DNA of 64,000 bases from Solen grandis (lineage: Eukaryota; Mollusca; Bivalvia; Adapedonta; Solenidae), in the NCBI GenBank assembly GCA_021229015.1, contig CM037780.1, positions 65,449,354 through 65,513,353 on the forward strand, written 5' to 3'. Below the pieces are notes generated by a model, which was not told the DNA's origin, searched no databases, and worked only from the letters and a program-made list of their open reading frames with translations. The position numbers and the translations under genes were made by a program. Below, piece after piece: positions 12,966 through 25,312 of the stretch. Position 1 is the first letter of the stretch. Every line of letters starts with the position of its first letter.

Positions 12966-13075
12966 CTTAAATCTTTCCTATTGAAACACATTTTGTTTGT
13001 ATTCAGGTACCTTTTTACATTAAATTAGTAATTACATTAACTTAATACTGTGTGAAACAATAATGATGGAATTGG

Positions 13076-13345
13076 AGAGCAGTGGTCCAGTGGAAGGACA
13101 TGTTCTTAGGGATCTAGAGGTCCTGAGTTTAAGTACTGAAGGAATTAAACCTGCATTGTTTTGCTTCACCAGGTTTAAATGGATATAATTCCATAGCACC
13201 ATAATGTGGATTGGAGTGGATTTGACTCCCCAGGGAGGTCAGTAGAATGGATTCTAGTAGCCTGTTGACCGGGGAAGTCTGTGAACATTGACAGGGGACA
13301 GTCTGAGTGTGCCCATGGCATGAAACTGTAACACTAAAAAATGCC
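13076..13345 (+). mobile_element. SINE-like element with tRNA-like head
   Basis: It begins agagcagtggtccagtgg (box A-like). A box B-like gagtttaagtac follows about 50 bp on, then a body with no coding signal. A minus-strand relative of the head is at about 16265-16345 (ggatctggaggtcacaaatt). Borders are approximate, and no target-site duplication is seen. Confidence 0.4.
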
Positions 13346-14937
13346 TTTACTTTACTTTTGGTCATCCCATCATGTGCAGTCAGGGCAGCACTTGGTAGGT
13401 TTTAGGTAAACATTTAGGTAAACATTTCTTCCCATCAAAAGTAACGATGGAAATCATGTATTCAGGTATACAGAATGAGATATTGAAGCAAATTGATTAT
13501 TTTTCATAAAGCTTTCTGTTACCTTGAGTTACCTTTAGTTAAGTGAGAAAATTTAGTCAACAACAGAAAGTGGGTCATTGAATTAGTTAATCATGAGTTT
13601 GCACATTTGATATCACAACTGAAACAATACTCAGCCTATTCAATCAATTCAGATAATAACTGGTAGCATTGTTTGATCTACACGAAAAGTAAACTATATT
13701 TTCATCTAATTGGATTTCAGATTCTAGAAATTCACTTTCGGGTGAAATCAATTGCTGCTTTTATTAGAGAGGAGTAGAGATTTAAATCAGATTTTGAACA
13801 AAATCTAAGTTAGCATTTTCATGTTTGAATTTAATAGAGAACTATTAATTATGGAAATTTTGCAGAATGTGTTGTCTGGTATTGTACGGAATTATTGTCA
13901 TGCTCTAACAAATAACTGAATAGAGTACAGGCTACAAATCATAATGTTAGATAGGAAAATCAATTTTAACCCTCACAGTGCTGTGGGAATTTGCGAATGC
14001 CTTTGCAACCAGTGCAGACCAAGATCAGCCTGCACTTGTGCAGTGTGATCATGATCTGAAGTTTTCGCTTTTCAGTCAGCAAGCACCCTCATAAACAACA
14101 AAAACATGTAGTAGGTTAGTTTATGCATACATATTTGATCTAACAAGATGAAATCTCACTTAAACATAATGTTTTTCCTCAGTCATATATACTGAAGTGA
14201 TTCAAGATGAACATGTTTGACTGTACTGATATATCCATCATGATCACCTTTAGATGGTTTTATTTTCATAGGAGGTGGAGCAACTCCTTATTTCACAGAA
14301 ATTTAAATGGTTTATGGATTGGTCATACTTTGGTCAGTTCAGTTATCAAGATCCAGTGACTATTATTTCATTAAAGATACTCTGTGACAAGACACAATGC
14401 AGTGTGTTTAAAATGCATCATGGTTTGGCTATAAATATACTTGGATTTAAGTGAAGCTGTCATTTGAAAACTAGATAACGATTCTGTTTTAACTGAAGAT
14501 CCTATTTGATTTCTTCATTTTCTTAGTCTTTTTTTTTCTGCATTGATTTATTAGAGGATGCACAGTTTTTTGTTGTTATTTTTTTCTCTCTCTGAATTCA
14601 AAGTAATGAGGTGGAAATGCCAAGTTGCAATTTGCATAGATTGTTTTCCCTTTAATTATATTGGTTCCTATCTTGTTTCAAAATTTGCCAAATTTAATAC
14701 AACAGATTGCAATGTAGAGAGTAGTGTTTATGGAGTCCAACATAGAGATGCAGCTTGCAGGGAGATTCCCCACTAATTACTGCTTAACTAAACTCAGACA
14801 CAGTCAGATTGTCTCATGATGCACCAGGAATGTACAGATTTTTGTTTGGATAAAATGGTCCATGAATAATTCTGCTAAGACTACAAATGTCTGTTGTAGT
14901 GTTGTATTCTAGTTTCTAGTGTAAGTTTGATGCTTTT
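13346..14937. other. No confirmed gene; diverged MITE piece near 13970
   Basis: At 13966-14170 motifs such as agatcagcctgcacttgtgc and 'atttgatctaacaagatgaaa' recall the TTAA MITE family, and the latter motif recurs inverted at 22955-22985. At 14273 an acceptor-like ttattttcatag opens a frame of more than 60 codons with no donor or homology. Confidence 0.3.
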
Positions 14938-15179
14938 TTAACCCTTTCCCTCATAGAGGACACCATGAAAAGACCTATGCGAACAGCATAAAACCAGATC
15001 AGCCTGCGAGTAACTCGCAGGCTGATCAGGTTTTATGCTGTTCGCTGCTCCTCAGTGGTCTGGAAATGAGGATTTTATAATTAAATTTGATAAGGTTTAA
15101 CTGTGGTTTTCTGCAGATCAGGTTTAATGTGATACCTATTGAGTGCGTCAAAATGAGTCTATATGAGGGAAAGGGTTAA
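14938..15179 (+). mobile_element. piggyBac-type MITE, copy 2, full length
   Basis: TTAA at 14938-14941 and 15176-15179 flanks CCCTTTCCCTCATA...TATGAGGGAAAGGG inverted repeats. A 67-bp near-perfect hairpin (14979-15045) has arms that read gcgaacagcataaaac / gttttatgctgttcgc. The length is 242 bp. This copy and the one at 62164 are the best preserved. Confidence 0.9.
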
Positions 15180-17496
15180 GCAGGTTGCTAACAGCTGAAC
15201 CTGGCTGAATTGGTGCCAGGCGAACTGACACCACCTGCTTCATAACCTGACCTTGACTGCAGTCAGCGAGGCTTATGGTTTGTAACCTGGAGGCTACTAT
15301 TCTTTGATCCTAATAGACTTGTATGAATTATGACGGTAGCAAAAGTGAACACAAAAATAAAGGGATAATATCAAACTTTGGGGTGTGTACTTAAGAGCCA
15401 GATATGTTTCAAATCCTTTTCAAACTTGATTTTATGTTTGTTTTTAACATATCAATCAGATTCAAAATGAGTAAGAGCACCAGCTTACGTATTCTTAATA
15501 TAAATCAGTTATATCAGAGTTGGTTCAGAGTCTGAAAATCTCAGCCAGAGGGCTTTTGTTTGGCCTTCGGGCACAAGCAGTTTGGGCTTTATGCAGCTGG
15601 GGTCCAAGGTTGGGGCATCATAAGAAGTGTTTATTTCAGCATTAGCAGCATTATCATCATCATCTGATGATCCAGTAATTCAAGCAGCAGTAATATCTCT
15701 TTGGGGGACAAAACAAGATCCTATATTGGGGGGTTTGGTGGGGTGGGGAGGGATTTAAGTGTTGGTGCTGAAGAGTGGCAGTGTAAATCAAAATTGGAAC
15801 TATCATTGTGAATTGTAAAAAAATGTGAAAAAATTTCATTCTACATGTCTACATAATTTTACAATGTTAGTAAGTTTCAAATGTGAATAAAAAATCATAC
15901 TGACAACTTGCATCAAGTTTATGTCCTGTGAAAAAAAAACCCCACAACTTTGATTTTGAATTCGACAGAGTGGAGTCTACAATAACATTTCGTTCTCTGA
16001 AAGTCAAGAAACTAAGGGAAGTGATGAGTATATTTACCTTTTTATATAAAAAATGGTAATTGTAAAAACTATTTCTTTATGCATTGACTGGGTTTTTTGG
16101 TGTTCCATCCACAACAGTTTTGTCATTTAGGGACTATGTCTTCTTATAATTGATCTAGTTTATCTACCCAGCAGTATCATGTCATCGACCACATCTAGTC
16201 ACATTTTCCTGACTCCAGACAATGAAATTAACCTATTTTCAAGCAAAGAACTGTCAGTACTATTTCAAAATTGGTATGTGGCATTCAGGGATTGAATTTG
16301 TGACCTCCAGATCCCAAGAAGAAGGAATAAACCACTTACTTTTACAATTTAGGCACCTACTATCTCAAGTTAAAAAGCTGTATGTGCTGCATTTCAAGTA
16401 AATGACGACATTCCACCAGTGGTAAATAATATGCGCATTTCTTGTTTAAAGGCAAAAACAAATTTGATTGGTTGAATCAAACTTAAAATACTTGGATTAT
16501 AGAAGTACCTATCATGCACATAATTTACGTTAAAAAAAATAAAGGTTTGTGAGATTATCCCTGTTTGTAAACAGTAGTCCACTGTTCACTTAGTGCTTGT
16601 GATAAATTTTACAAGTCTAATCAAAACTTCTTTCATATTGAATATTGTTTTATAGATAAACAGAGGGTTAGGAAAACAGCATACTTTTCAAATGACCAAA
16701 GACTCTCCTAACATCTTATTGACCTGACCCTGGATCATGATCATAATGATTATGAATAATACTCTAATATTTCAGTATCTTTAGAGTGAAACACCGGGCA
16801 GCTTTAGGTTGGACCTAATAGCAGGGAGTGAATGACCTAATATATAGTACAGAGTCTCTGAGCCTCATTATAGTACTTCGACTGAACAAAATGGGATAAC
16901 TAGAGACTAACTATGTCAGTTAATTCTGTAATCACCATAACTTTTGTAATTCCAATATAGCCACTGTAGGCTAGGTAGAAGTATTCTGTAATGGAGCTGA
17001 ATCAAATCACTAAAGTAAAGAATGTTGAAGCCTCAGAATCAAGGTATCAAAAATTTTGAAAGTATCTGTAAGTCAAAGGCCTTTTCCTGGATAGACGTGA
17101 CTTATGTGATATTCACAGTCTCCGGCAATGATTTATATAATACCAGATAAAGAAGTTACACAGGTCTCTTCAATCACTGAGAAAATATGGATATGCTGGT
17201 CGAATTATCCTGGAGTCTGTGGCATACAGATATTGATGTTTTTGAGGGTATAAAACATAGAAACTGACACATTACTTATTGAAGCGTAAAAAGTATTGTT
17301 TAGAGGAAACAACCATAAAAATCTATATGCTGTTGTTGAGCAATGAATTCAAGACAGGAATTATTTGTTTCCAACAGGTTTTTTCTTCTTTTTTTTTGAG
17401 TTGAAAATGGTGAAAAAAGGGTTGTGTGTATTAACTTATTTTGTCATCATAATAGGACTGATTGCAGGCTCATGAGTGAGATTCATTACTCAAAGT
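15180..17496. other. No gene recognised; minor SINE fragment
   Basis: Mainly AT-rich DNA with a short tca-rich stretch near 15645. A minus-strand tRNA-like SINE fragment at about 16265-16345 is the only repeat seen. From 17452 an older dispersed repeat begins (caaggtcacac, gtccaggctgtaactt), which continues after the SINE insertion to about 17945. Confidence 0.35.
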
Positions 17497-17510
17497 TCAA
17501 GGTCACACTT

Positions 17511-17758
17511 GGGGCCTCCGTGGCCAAGAGGGAAAGTCACTGACTTTAACACTCACTCAGCCCCTCATTGCATGGGTTCGAATCCCAGCAGGGTCATTTG
17601 GATTTTCATGTGAGGAAGCCTTCCAGCTGGCTTGCGGTAGGTCGGTGGTTCTACCCGGATGCCTCCAAGCGTTCGGGGTCTTCCTCCACCTGTAATTAGC
17701 TGGACATCGCTATATGACTGAAATACTGTTGAAGCGACGGTAAACTCAAATAGTCAAG
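17511..17758 (+). mobile_element. tRNA-derived SINE with 14-bp target-site duplications
   Basis: The head has box A (ccgtggccaagaggg) and a perfect box B-like gggttcgaatcc. The body follows, with ggtcggtggttctacccgg and ggaggaagacc in complement. The tail motif is tgactgaaatactgttgaagc, ending taaactcaaatag. The 14-bp sequence tcaaggtcacactt is present on both sides (17497-17510 and 17759-17772). This is direct evidence of retroposition, here into an older dispersed repeat. Related minus-strand copies are at 42250-42382 and, as a short fragment, at about 22380-22415. Confidence 0.9.
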
Positions 17759-17945
17759 TCAAGGTCACACTTAGAGGTTGATAGTGAAAAATGGATATAA
17801 TGGACATTGTCCAGGCTGTAACTTACTCTTGCAGTGAAGGATTTTCATCTAACTCAATGCATAATATTCAGCAGGTGTATGGCATAGATGCTAGCTAGAA
17901 GGCGAAGGTCACACAAGTAGGCTAAGGGTCAAAAATGGTTTCAGT

Positions 17946-20064
17946 ATAAAAAATATGTTGTTGTTTTTTGTGAAGTTTTCTCATCACTTTGTCTTCAATA
18001 GCATAATGAAATTGGCATGATGTTTGGAACAAAAAGAAGAGAAATTTTAAGTAATATTTTCAATACTTTACTTTTAACCAATGACTAGATAGTGTGTTTG
18101 TAACTAGTGCAATTATTCTTAGCATTTCAATGGGGAAAAAATGTCTAATAAAATTACATTTGCATTCACCACAACATTGCACATAATTTTATTAATGTAT
18201 TGATACAGATTTCTTGATGTTTATTTCATTGACAAAATGTCTGAATGGTCCCGCACTGGGAGACTCTCTCGCAGATATCTGATATAATCACACTGGTCAT
18301 TTCACATGTCAGATTTGGACAGTCCAATTATCAGACTGATGCTAGATTTAGCTTCAGATTTCTTGGTTCCTGGCACTGGTACTTTCAGTCTGTCTCTCCA
18401 TGTAAATTCAACAATTTATATTTTATGGTTAGATTACCCAATTCATAAACATTCTTGTAGAATTTCACTAGTTGCTGATTGAGGATTTAGTTTAGCCACC
18501 TTTGGTAGGATCTTTGACATACCCAAGGCATTAAAAATTTGTTTGCCCCTTGTTTGAAAGATAACAGTGTGAAAAATAATTTATTTAGAAAAGCCTTTTA
18601 TTTAGCTAGTCCTGATTATTAAAAACAGTTATTGTATTTAAAGACAGCATCGGGTATGCTGATGTTTAACACAAAGTAAAGAATGGTATAAACATGAAAA
18701 TCTATCCTGTAGCAATATAGAATAATTAATTTGATATTTTCCAAAAGAGAGGCCATATTGAACTACAATCTTTATTGAATTAAAAGACCATAAACAATGA
18801 GAGATTTCGAAATGCTAGGGACACTTTTTACCAGTTCCAGATGATTATAAGGTGAATATTTTGTTATGAGTTAAACTTATTTATTTTAATGCCTATTTCC
18901 AAGAGCGCACAGCTATATTCATCAGAAATTTCAGTGCATTTTCTGAGAGAGTGATTTGTCTCTCTTGTTCAGGGAACAAAATGACATTGCACAAGTCTTG
19001 CCAAGACACGTATTTCTGTCCATGTATAATGGTTAACAGGAACTTTACAGCTGAAGAAAATAAAATGTTTGGCAGTGGTAACATTAAGTAACTGACTTTA
19101 AATACACAAAACATATGGGTAGGAAATACAAACTTGATCCATCCTGCATTTTGAAATAAACTGTAGAGCTGTACTTCTCCCCATAAATCAGACTACATTC
19201 TTCAGATTATTGTTTGTTTTGTTGCAAGTGGAGCTGATAAATTGACAGTCAAATGCAAACCACTGAACCGAAAGTCTATGGCTTTTCTAAGAAGCAGTCT
19301 AATTTCTCGCAAGAAGTCAGCATCTGACATATAACAAATTAAATGTTGAAATTTGCATTCAGTAAAATGATAAAAGTATCTTGTTTTGGTTTTATTGAGA
19401 CTGATTTTTGCTCATAAAATAATATAACAGTATTCTGTATTCCTCACAAATTGTAAAAAGAACAATGAACACAAAACTGTTAACAGTTTTAAGTGTGTAT
19501 AGAGACTTTGATACTGATTCATGTAAGAAATCATGTCATCAACACATTGTAACAGTGAAAATATATTTTTGTCAGGTCATGGTTTTGTTATCTTGTTTTT
19601 TTCATTTTGATAATTTGGTGTTGATGATGATGATGATGATGATGATGATGTTAGTGATGTTATAGAGGCAATGATACAGCATATACAACATATACAACAT
19701 AATTATAATAGTGTTATTTTCTCTGTCTTTAAAGTACTTAGATGATAGGTTTTAATCAATATATATATTGCCTCTAGATCTAATGTAAGCTAAAATATAT
19801 ATTGAGAGTTTCATGAGCTTGAGGTTTGTATACACACGTGTTTACCAGTCAACCAGGCCTGGTCCCAGGATCAATGTCCAGCAACAGTGGAACTGCAGGC
19901 TGGGTACTAGAGTATAGTCATCTTTATACACGGGGATGGATCAAAGTATTACTGTTTGACTTGAGGGTGAGAAATTGGGGAGCCTCTATTGGATTTCACA
20001 AATGGGAAAAGATGAAATATTGACCATAGGCCCACACCAATAAAATATTTTGTTCATAGTGCAG
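17946..20064. other. No confirmed gene; several weak exon-like segments
   Basis: Acceptor/donor pairs with open frames occur at 18973-19009 and 19849-19903 on the plus strand. They are too short to separate from chance. The rest is AT-rich. Confidence 0.3.
19622..19650. repeat. (GAT)n microsatellite
   Basis: About nine uninterrupted tga/gat triplets. Confidence 0.95.
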
Positions 20065-20172
20065 GCGAATGAGGATATTGGTTGCCTCCAAAACTTGAGT
20101 GCAGCTTTCTTCATTTCATTTGTTACTGCTGCTGGTAACTCCTTTTGGATTTATTGGGATATACATCCTTCT
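20065..20172 (+). CDS. Possible internal exon, unknown hydrophobic segment
   Basis: A 108-nt segment follows tgttcatagtgcag and precedes a strong donor, gtaagtag. One frame is open across all 36 codons, phase 0 at both ends. The peptide begins ANEDIGCLQNLSAAFFISF and continues with VTAAGNSFWIYWD, which could be part of a membrane span. GC is above the local background. The acceptor has only a modest pyrimidine tract. No family is recognised. The upstream segment 19849-19903 has a compatible phase. Confidence 0.33.
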
Positions 20173-20390
20173 GTAAGTAGTGTGTATGTATTTGAGGGGT
20201 CTACCCATTGTAACAGAGCTTACAAATATGTCAAAAATATACTTCCAACTTGATTTATGTACCTTTTGTAGTTTGTCTTTCTCTGCTTGGTAAGTGACTT
20301 CTTAAGAACTTATATAGATTTACTGTTGTATTTATATGTCTGTAGGCACCTCTTTAAATATTAATCTTTACACTCAACATACATTGTGCT

Positions 20391-21543
20391 TTTTAGCTAT
20401 TAGGATTGATGAATGTCCTTCCGTCCGTTGTCCACAAATAAGTTTGTTTGCACTCTTAAGCGTCTTCATTTCTTAAGCAATCATCTTCAAACTTTATGAC
20501 CATTAGGTCAGGAGTTACAACCCTTTCGATGTTAAAAAAAGCCAGATTTCACTTTGTTTGCACTTGGAGCATCTTCATTTCTTAAGCAATCATCTTCAAA
20601 CTTTATGTTAATTACCATAATATCTTGGCCATGTTTGATTATGGCTGATATCAGCATATTAGGTCAAGAGTTATGCCCATTTTAATATCAAATAATGCCA
20701 GATTTCACTTTGCACTCTAGCATATTCATTTCTTAAGCAGCCATCTTCAAACTTTATAACAATGTTTATTACCATAATATCTTGGCCAAGTTCAATTATG
20801 GCTGATATCAGCCCATAAGGTTAGGAGTTATGCCCCTTTAAATATTATTAAATGCCAGATTTTCAGTTTGTTTGGACTCTAGCATCTTCATTTCTTTAGC
20901 AATCATCTTCAAACTTTATGACAATGTTTATTACCATTATATCTTGGCCAGGTTTGATTATGGCTGATATCAGCTTATAAGGGCAGGAGTAATACCCCTT
21001 TTAATGTTAAAAATGTCAAGTTTTAGTTTGTTTGCACTCTAGCATCTTCATTACTTAAGTGTATTCATCTTCATACTTTATGACAATGTTTATAGTATTA
21101 TTCTTTTGGCCAAGTTTGATTATGGTTGATATCTGTCAATAAGGAAAGGAGTTATGCCCCTTTTGATATTTAAAAAAAAAAAAATGTCATATTTCACTTT
21201 GTTTGCACTCTAGCATTTTCATTTCTGAAGTATTCATCTTCAATCTTAAGAACAATGTTCATAGCCATATTCTTTCAGCCAAGTTTGATTTTGGGTGATA
21301 TTTGCCAATTAGGTCAAGAATTATGCCCCTTTTAATGTTTAAATTTATGTGTTTTAAACCATAATTTATCAGTCAAGTTTGCCTTCAAATTTTGACCACA
21401 GGCACTGTTTAATTCGTGGAATTATAAATGATCTCATGGATTATGTATTCAGAACAACTATGCTATAATTTAGCAATGTGTACAGGCAATGAAGGCAGTT
21501 TTTCTCAGGTGAGCGTCTTTAGGGCCATCTTGGCCCTCTTGTC
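20391..21543 (+). mobile_element. Helitron-like element with about 162-bp tandem core
   Basis: It starts with ttttagct. It ends with ctcaggtgagcg, a hairpin (agggccatcttggccct, 21521-21537) and ctcttgt. In between are about six imperfect units containing gtttgcactctagcatc and aggagttatgccccttt; they complement the units in 36860-37684, so the two elements are inverted copies of one subfamily. No coding capacity. Several units carry small deletions, so spacing varies between about 109 and 171 bp. Confidence 0.85.
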
Positions 21544-21615
21544 TTTAAATAGCACTTTTGGATTCTTACTATGTTTTTTTCTCTAAGCACTATTGGGAAA
21601 GGAAGTTTTTTCTGT

Positions 21616-21715
21616 NNNNNNNNNNNNNNNNNNNNNNNNNNNNNNNNNNNNNNNNNNNNNNNNNNNNNNNNNNNNNNNNNNNNNNNNNNNNNNNNNNNNN
21701 NNNNNNNNNNNNNNN
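21616..21715. other. Assembly gap of exactly 100 N
   Basis: The round length suggests a placeholder for a gap of unknown size. The two frames listed across it (21571-21787) are artefacts. Confidence 0.99.
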
Positions 21716-22177
21716 TCTTGGGATGGTATAATGGACATACAGCAAACTATTTTAAGAAATTATAGGTATAATGTATGTAAGTCATAGGCAAGTTCTTACC
21801 ATGAAACATGTGATTACTATTTCAACTGCAACCTTAATGTGACAGTCAAATATTACCATTTTACCTTTGTTAGTGACCACCAGTATGAAGTCAACCTGGT
21901 TTAAGCAGTCTTGAAAAGACCTGTCCATATAGCAATGAACTGCTATTTAGTAGCCAACATGGTTTTTCAAATTTCATTTATTGGCTGCTTAAGACAGGTT
22001 TGACTGTATGCAGAAAACTGAATAAAAATAAATGCTGTGAGACTATGTTGTAGTGTGTAATACATACCATAAATAATAATACAGAAACTGACTAAGATGT
22101 ATGTTTGGGCTATATGTGGTACACTGTGCCAGAGGGAGGGGTTAAAGAAGGGTGGAGTTGGGGAATTTGCCTCCTAC

Positions 22178-22225
22178 CTTGGCTCCAGATGGACAGAGAC
22201 ACTGGTCGCTGAATGTTGATCAGTG
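22178..22225 (-). CDS. Possible internal exon (minus strand), unknown protein
   Basis: On the minus strand a strong acceptor (ctgtcttcttctatgcag) precedes 48 nt ending in AAG|gtagga. GC is about 52%, well above background. Two frames are open. The phase-2 frame (STDQHSATSVSVHLEP) would continue from the phase-2 end of the exon-like segment at 35067-35114, and also through a 30-nt segment at 22701-22730. The same stretch also reads as a plus-strand exon (22189-22243: acceptor ggctccag, donor gttatt, open in one frame), so the strand is unresolved. Confidence 0.33.
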
Positions 22226-22606
22226 CTGCATAGAAGAAGACAGGTTATTTCATTCACTTGGACGCATAACTAAAACATCCTCAGAGCAAACCCCTGTACA
22301 CATGTATATTATCATAACTGAACTAAATAAGACTGTCACATTCCAAGGAAAATATACTCCACCACGGTTTTGAGCTACTTTGACTTGACTATTTGAGTTT
22401 ACCGTTGCTTTAGCTACTTTAAAGCCACCTGCTGTTGCACTGTACCTGCTATACAGCATGGTGAGTAGGAATTATCTTATGACAAAATAATTCATGTATA
22501 CTGTTTCTAACTTAAGTCAGAGTTGTCTCCCTTAGCCACAATTCCCCCCCCCCCCTTCATTTCTATTTTTTCATTTTTCTTTTTTTTTTATTTAAACATA
22601 ATTAAG

Positions 22607-22650
22607 TCTGTGAGAGTCATGACTTGCAGCAACAGGAAATGAGAAGTCTT
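22607..22650 (+). CDS. Weak candidate exon before a strong donor
   Basis: A 44-nt segment ends at gtgagtacc, a strong donor-like site, and begins after a long T-rich tract ending attaag. One frame is open (CESHDLQQQEMRSL), ending in phase 0, which would match 24614-24664. The acceptor is unusual in having AAG preceded by A-rich sequence. This may be chance. Confidence 0.18.
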
Positions 22651-22730
22651 GTGAGTACCTACTGAGAATACCCTATGTCTCCAGACTAATTTAAACTCAC
22701 TGGTTGTTAAGCTGAGTGACAAAGCTTCTG

Positions 22731-24103
22731 CTGATGAAGATAGTAGAAACCCCAAGGCTCAACAACTCACATGAAAAGAAACAGCACTTAATACTTGTTT
22801 TCTGCAGTATTACCCTTAGAGATTAACTGGGTGAAACACACTGTTTGAAAATCAGTGCAACAACCGCTTAAATAATTATGAGAGCTTTATTGTAATGAAA
22901 TCTCACACTGGAAACTATAAAATGCTCATAGGAAGATCTGAAGTGAGAATTTCATCTTGTTAGATCAAATTTAATGAGTCATCCAAGTTCATTTTGAATG
23001 AACAAGCCCTGGCTAAAATTCCTTCAACAATTCTTAGAGCTAAGTTATACTTAAAATCTTTAAAAATTTAAGAACATATTCAATCTTCCATAAACTGTTT
23101 CACAAAATATTTGAGTATATGACTACAGTTACTGTCATTACTAACAATATAATTATTTTAAGGTATGAAATTGTTTAATGTTTTTATGCATGAGAAACAG
23201 GAATGATGAAATTTAAGTATTACTTAGCATAAAGTATTGCTGGTGAAGTTCGTTCCAGTCTTTCTGTACATTTTTTTTATCAAGTTGTGACTAAATGAAA
23301 TCACAAAACTGGACAAGCTTGATTGATGACCATATTCCCAAAAATCTTAGGTTTGCAAACTTGGGCTTATTTTGACCACTGCTAAAGGTAAAACCATAGT
23401 AGCTACAAACTGACTTTTATCATGTTATACAAAGAATGTTAGCCATTTTTTCTATCTAGCTTAACACTACAATTTTATGAACAATTTAGCAAATTGGGTC
23501 CCAAACAGAAACTTCACTCAAAAGCTGATACTGGTCCCTAATTAAGATGATCTTATATTTATTTCCCTGAAATCAGGATGTTAGCATAATCAAAACATTA
23601 AAACTGTTATCCAAGACATTATCACCCAAATCTGAATCAAATCATGCAGCCTCTTGTATTTAATTATGCAAAAAACTAAGAGCATCCAAAAAATAGTACT
23701 AGTCTCTTTAGTGTTTCCATTTGCTTCAAGAAAGGGAAAATAGGCAGGCAATACTTTACTAATGGAAAGCTCCAGTGGAATGGGATAAAATAGGTGAATA
23801 GTATTTTTATAATCATTAAGCAAACAGTTTTCATAAGAGACCAATTCAATATTTTAGAGGAGGTTTTATTTGTAACAGTTTTATACTCTATGGTACCCTA
23901 TGGCAAAATAAAAACTTTTAAACCTAATTAAGTCTCCAAGTCTCCTTTCTATGCAATTATATGGGGAGAGACATAAAATTTGAGAAAAGATTACATTCTA
24001 ACTGAAAGTCAAATTATAATTAAAGAATACAAGAAGCTACAACTATTATCCTGTCAGAGTTCCATTGACTGTCAAAGGTAGGGATCTAAAATTAGGCCCT
24101 GTG
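22731..24103. other. AT-rich DNA, no feature supported
   Basis: No repeat family or convincing exon seen. At 22955-22985 a short motif is the inverse of one at 14125-14160. Confidence 0.4.
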
Positions 24104-24535
24104 TAGAGCTGGGAACCATAGATTGGAACTGTACCATGGTATATCATGATTTTTAGGTAAACACCGCAGTATGTACCATGATACCGCACAAAATATTCTG
24201 GGACTTGCTGAAGACTATCATATAATTTTTTAATTTTGCATAGGAAAACAAGTAAGGCCGTTATTGGTAATGAAAGAATATTTTCAAATAAAATTGTATT
24301 TTCTAATATTTAAATGGAAACTGATACATTTATAACTTATAATTATATAAGGTTTTTGATGATGTTAAACAATAAAATTATTAGTAACAACAGAATTATT
24401 GAAAATTTGTACTTGTTCATTTCCATTATACTGATACCATCAAAGTACTGGTACTATTTGTCCCTATACCGGTTCGTACCACAAGTGGCTTCGGACCGCG
24501 CTTTACCAGTATAACAGTGAAGCCGCACACCTCTA
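24104..24535. mobile_element. hAT-like MITE with 8-bp target-site duplication
   Basis: The element starts TAGAGCTGGG and ends CACACCTCTA, so its inner ends read TAGAGcTGgG and TAGAGgTGtG, resembling hAT termini. It is flanked by gccctgtg (24096-24103) and gtcctgtg (24536-24543), an 8-bp duplication with one mismatch, the size hAT transposases make. The 432-bp body has no transposase frame but contains 'accatggtat' and 'gtaccatgatacc' type inverted motifs. Confidence 0.7.
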
Positions 24536-24613
24536 GTCCTGTGTGACAAAATTCCATTTGGCAACTGACATTTTGGTTAATTAATTTTTTTGTTTTTGTT
24601 TTGTTACTTCCAG

Positions 24614-24664
24614 AATGAGTCAAGATCGAAGAGAGTCAAAGATGACCACAGTAATCAGACCAAG
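24614..24664 (+). CDS. Possible internal exon, unknown protein
   Basis: A very strong pyrimidine tract (ttttgttttgttacttccag) precedes 51 nt ending AAG|gtgtatgc. Two frames are open. Frame 0 reads NESRSKRVKDDHSNQTK. Frame 1 starts at an ATG (MSQDRRESKMTTVIRPR) and could instead be a first coding exon. The donor is only fair. In frame 0 the exon is 17 codons with phase 0 at both ends, compatible with 25277-25312 and 26623-26691. It lies 79 bp downstream of the hAT-like MITE. Confidence 0.33.
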
Positions 24665-25276
24665 GTGTATGCATGTTTAGCACACATCTCCATAAACCAA
24701 ATAATCAAACATGCATTTTATTAATTTCTCATACTTATTTTGAAATTGGAAAGTGGTTTGATAGTATTTTTTTCAGTTCTCTGAAAGCAACATGCTGCTT
24801 ACATATTTCCTGGTTATAACAGTTTTATGGCTGGTAAACAATAGCAAGGTTACTTAAAAAAAACCAGAATGTAAGGAATCCTGAAGTATTCCTAATAACC
24901 TTCCAGAGGCTATCAGCTAGCCAAATTCAAACAGCACCCTTCATACTGGAATCCTGCTTTGTATATCTGGTTGTCTTTAATGACAAACTTAAATGACATT
25001 TCATATCAAGGTGATGTAACTATATAGGGTGGGTGCATAATTCTAGCCATAACCTGAAACTTTTAATATGCACACATGATTCCTAATTGCCCTCCTCATC
25101 TCTCCCATTTGACAAACACAATGTGTATAACACTTAAAATGAAACCCAGCCACACAGTGCGCAGGACCCTACCCCACCCCTCAACCACCCCAGCAGGATT
25201 TATGGGCTATCATACCAGCGGGCATGGTTACCCTTAATGTGCAGGTCTGGTGTTTTCCTCCCCCCTGACTTTTCAG

Positions 25277-25312
25277 ACATCATGTATTTCAAGACCCGTC
25301 ACAACCTATGAG
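25277..25312 (+). CDS. Weak candidate 36-nt exon
   Basis: A strong acceptor-like tract (cctcccccctgacttttcag) precedes 36 nt ending GAG|gtggat. Two frames are open, one being TSCISRPVTTYE in phase 0. The donor is poor. Confidence 0.2.

Noticed and set aside
17815..17850. Minus-strand donor gtaagtt with a short open segment
   Set aside because: It falls inside a dispersed repeat (gtccaggctgtaactt) also present around the SINE at 17511.
21571..21787. Two frames across the N run
   Set aside because: They consist mostly of unknown residues in an assembly gap.
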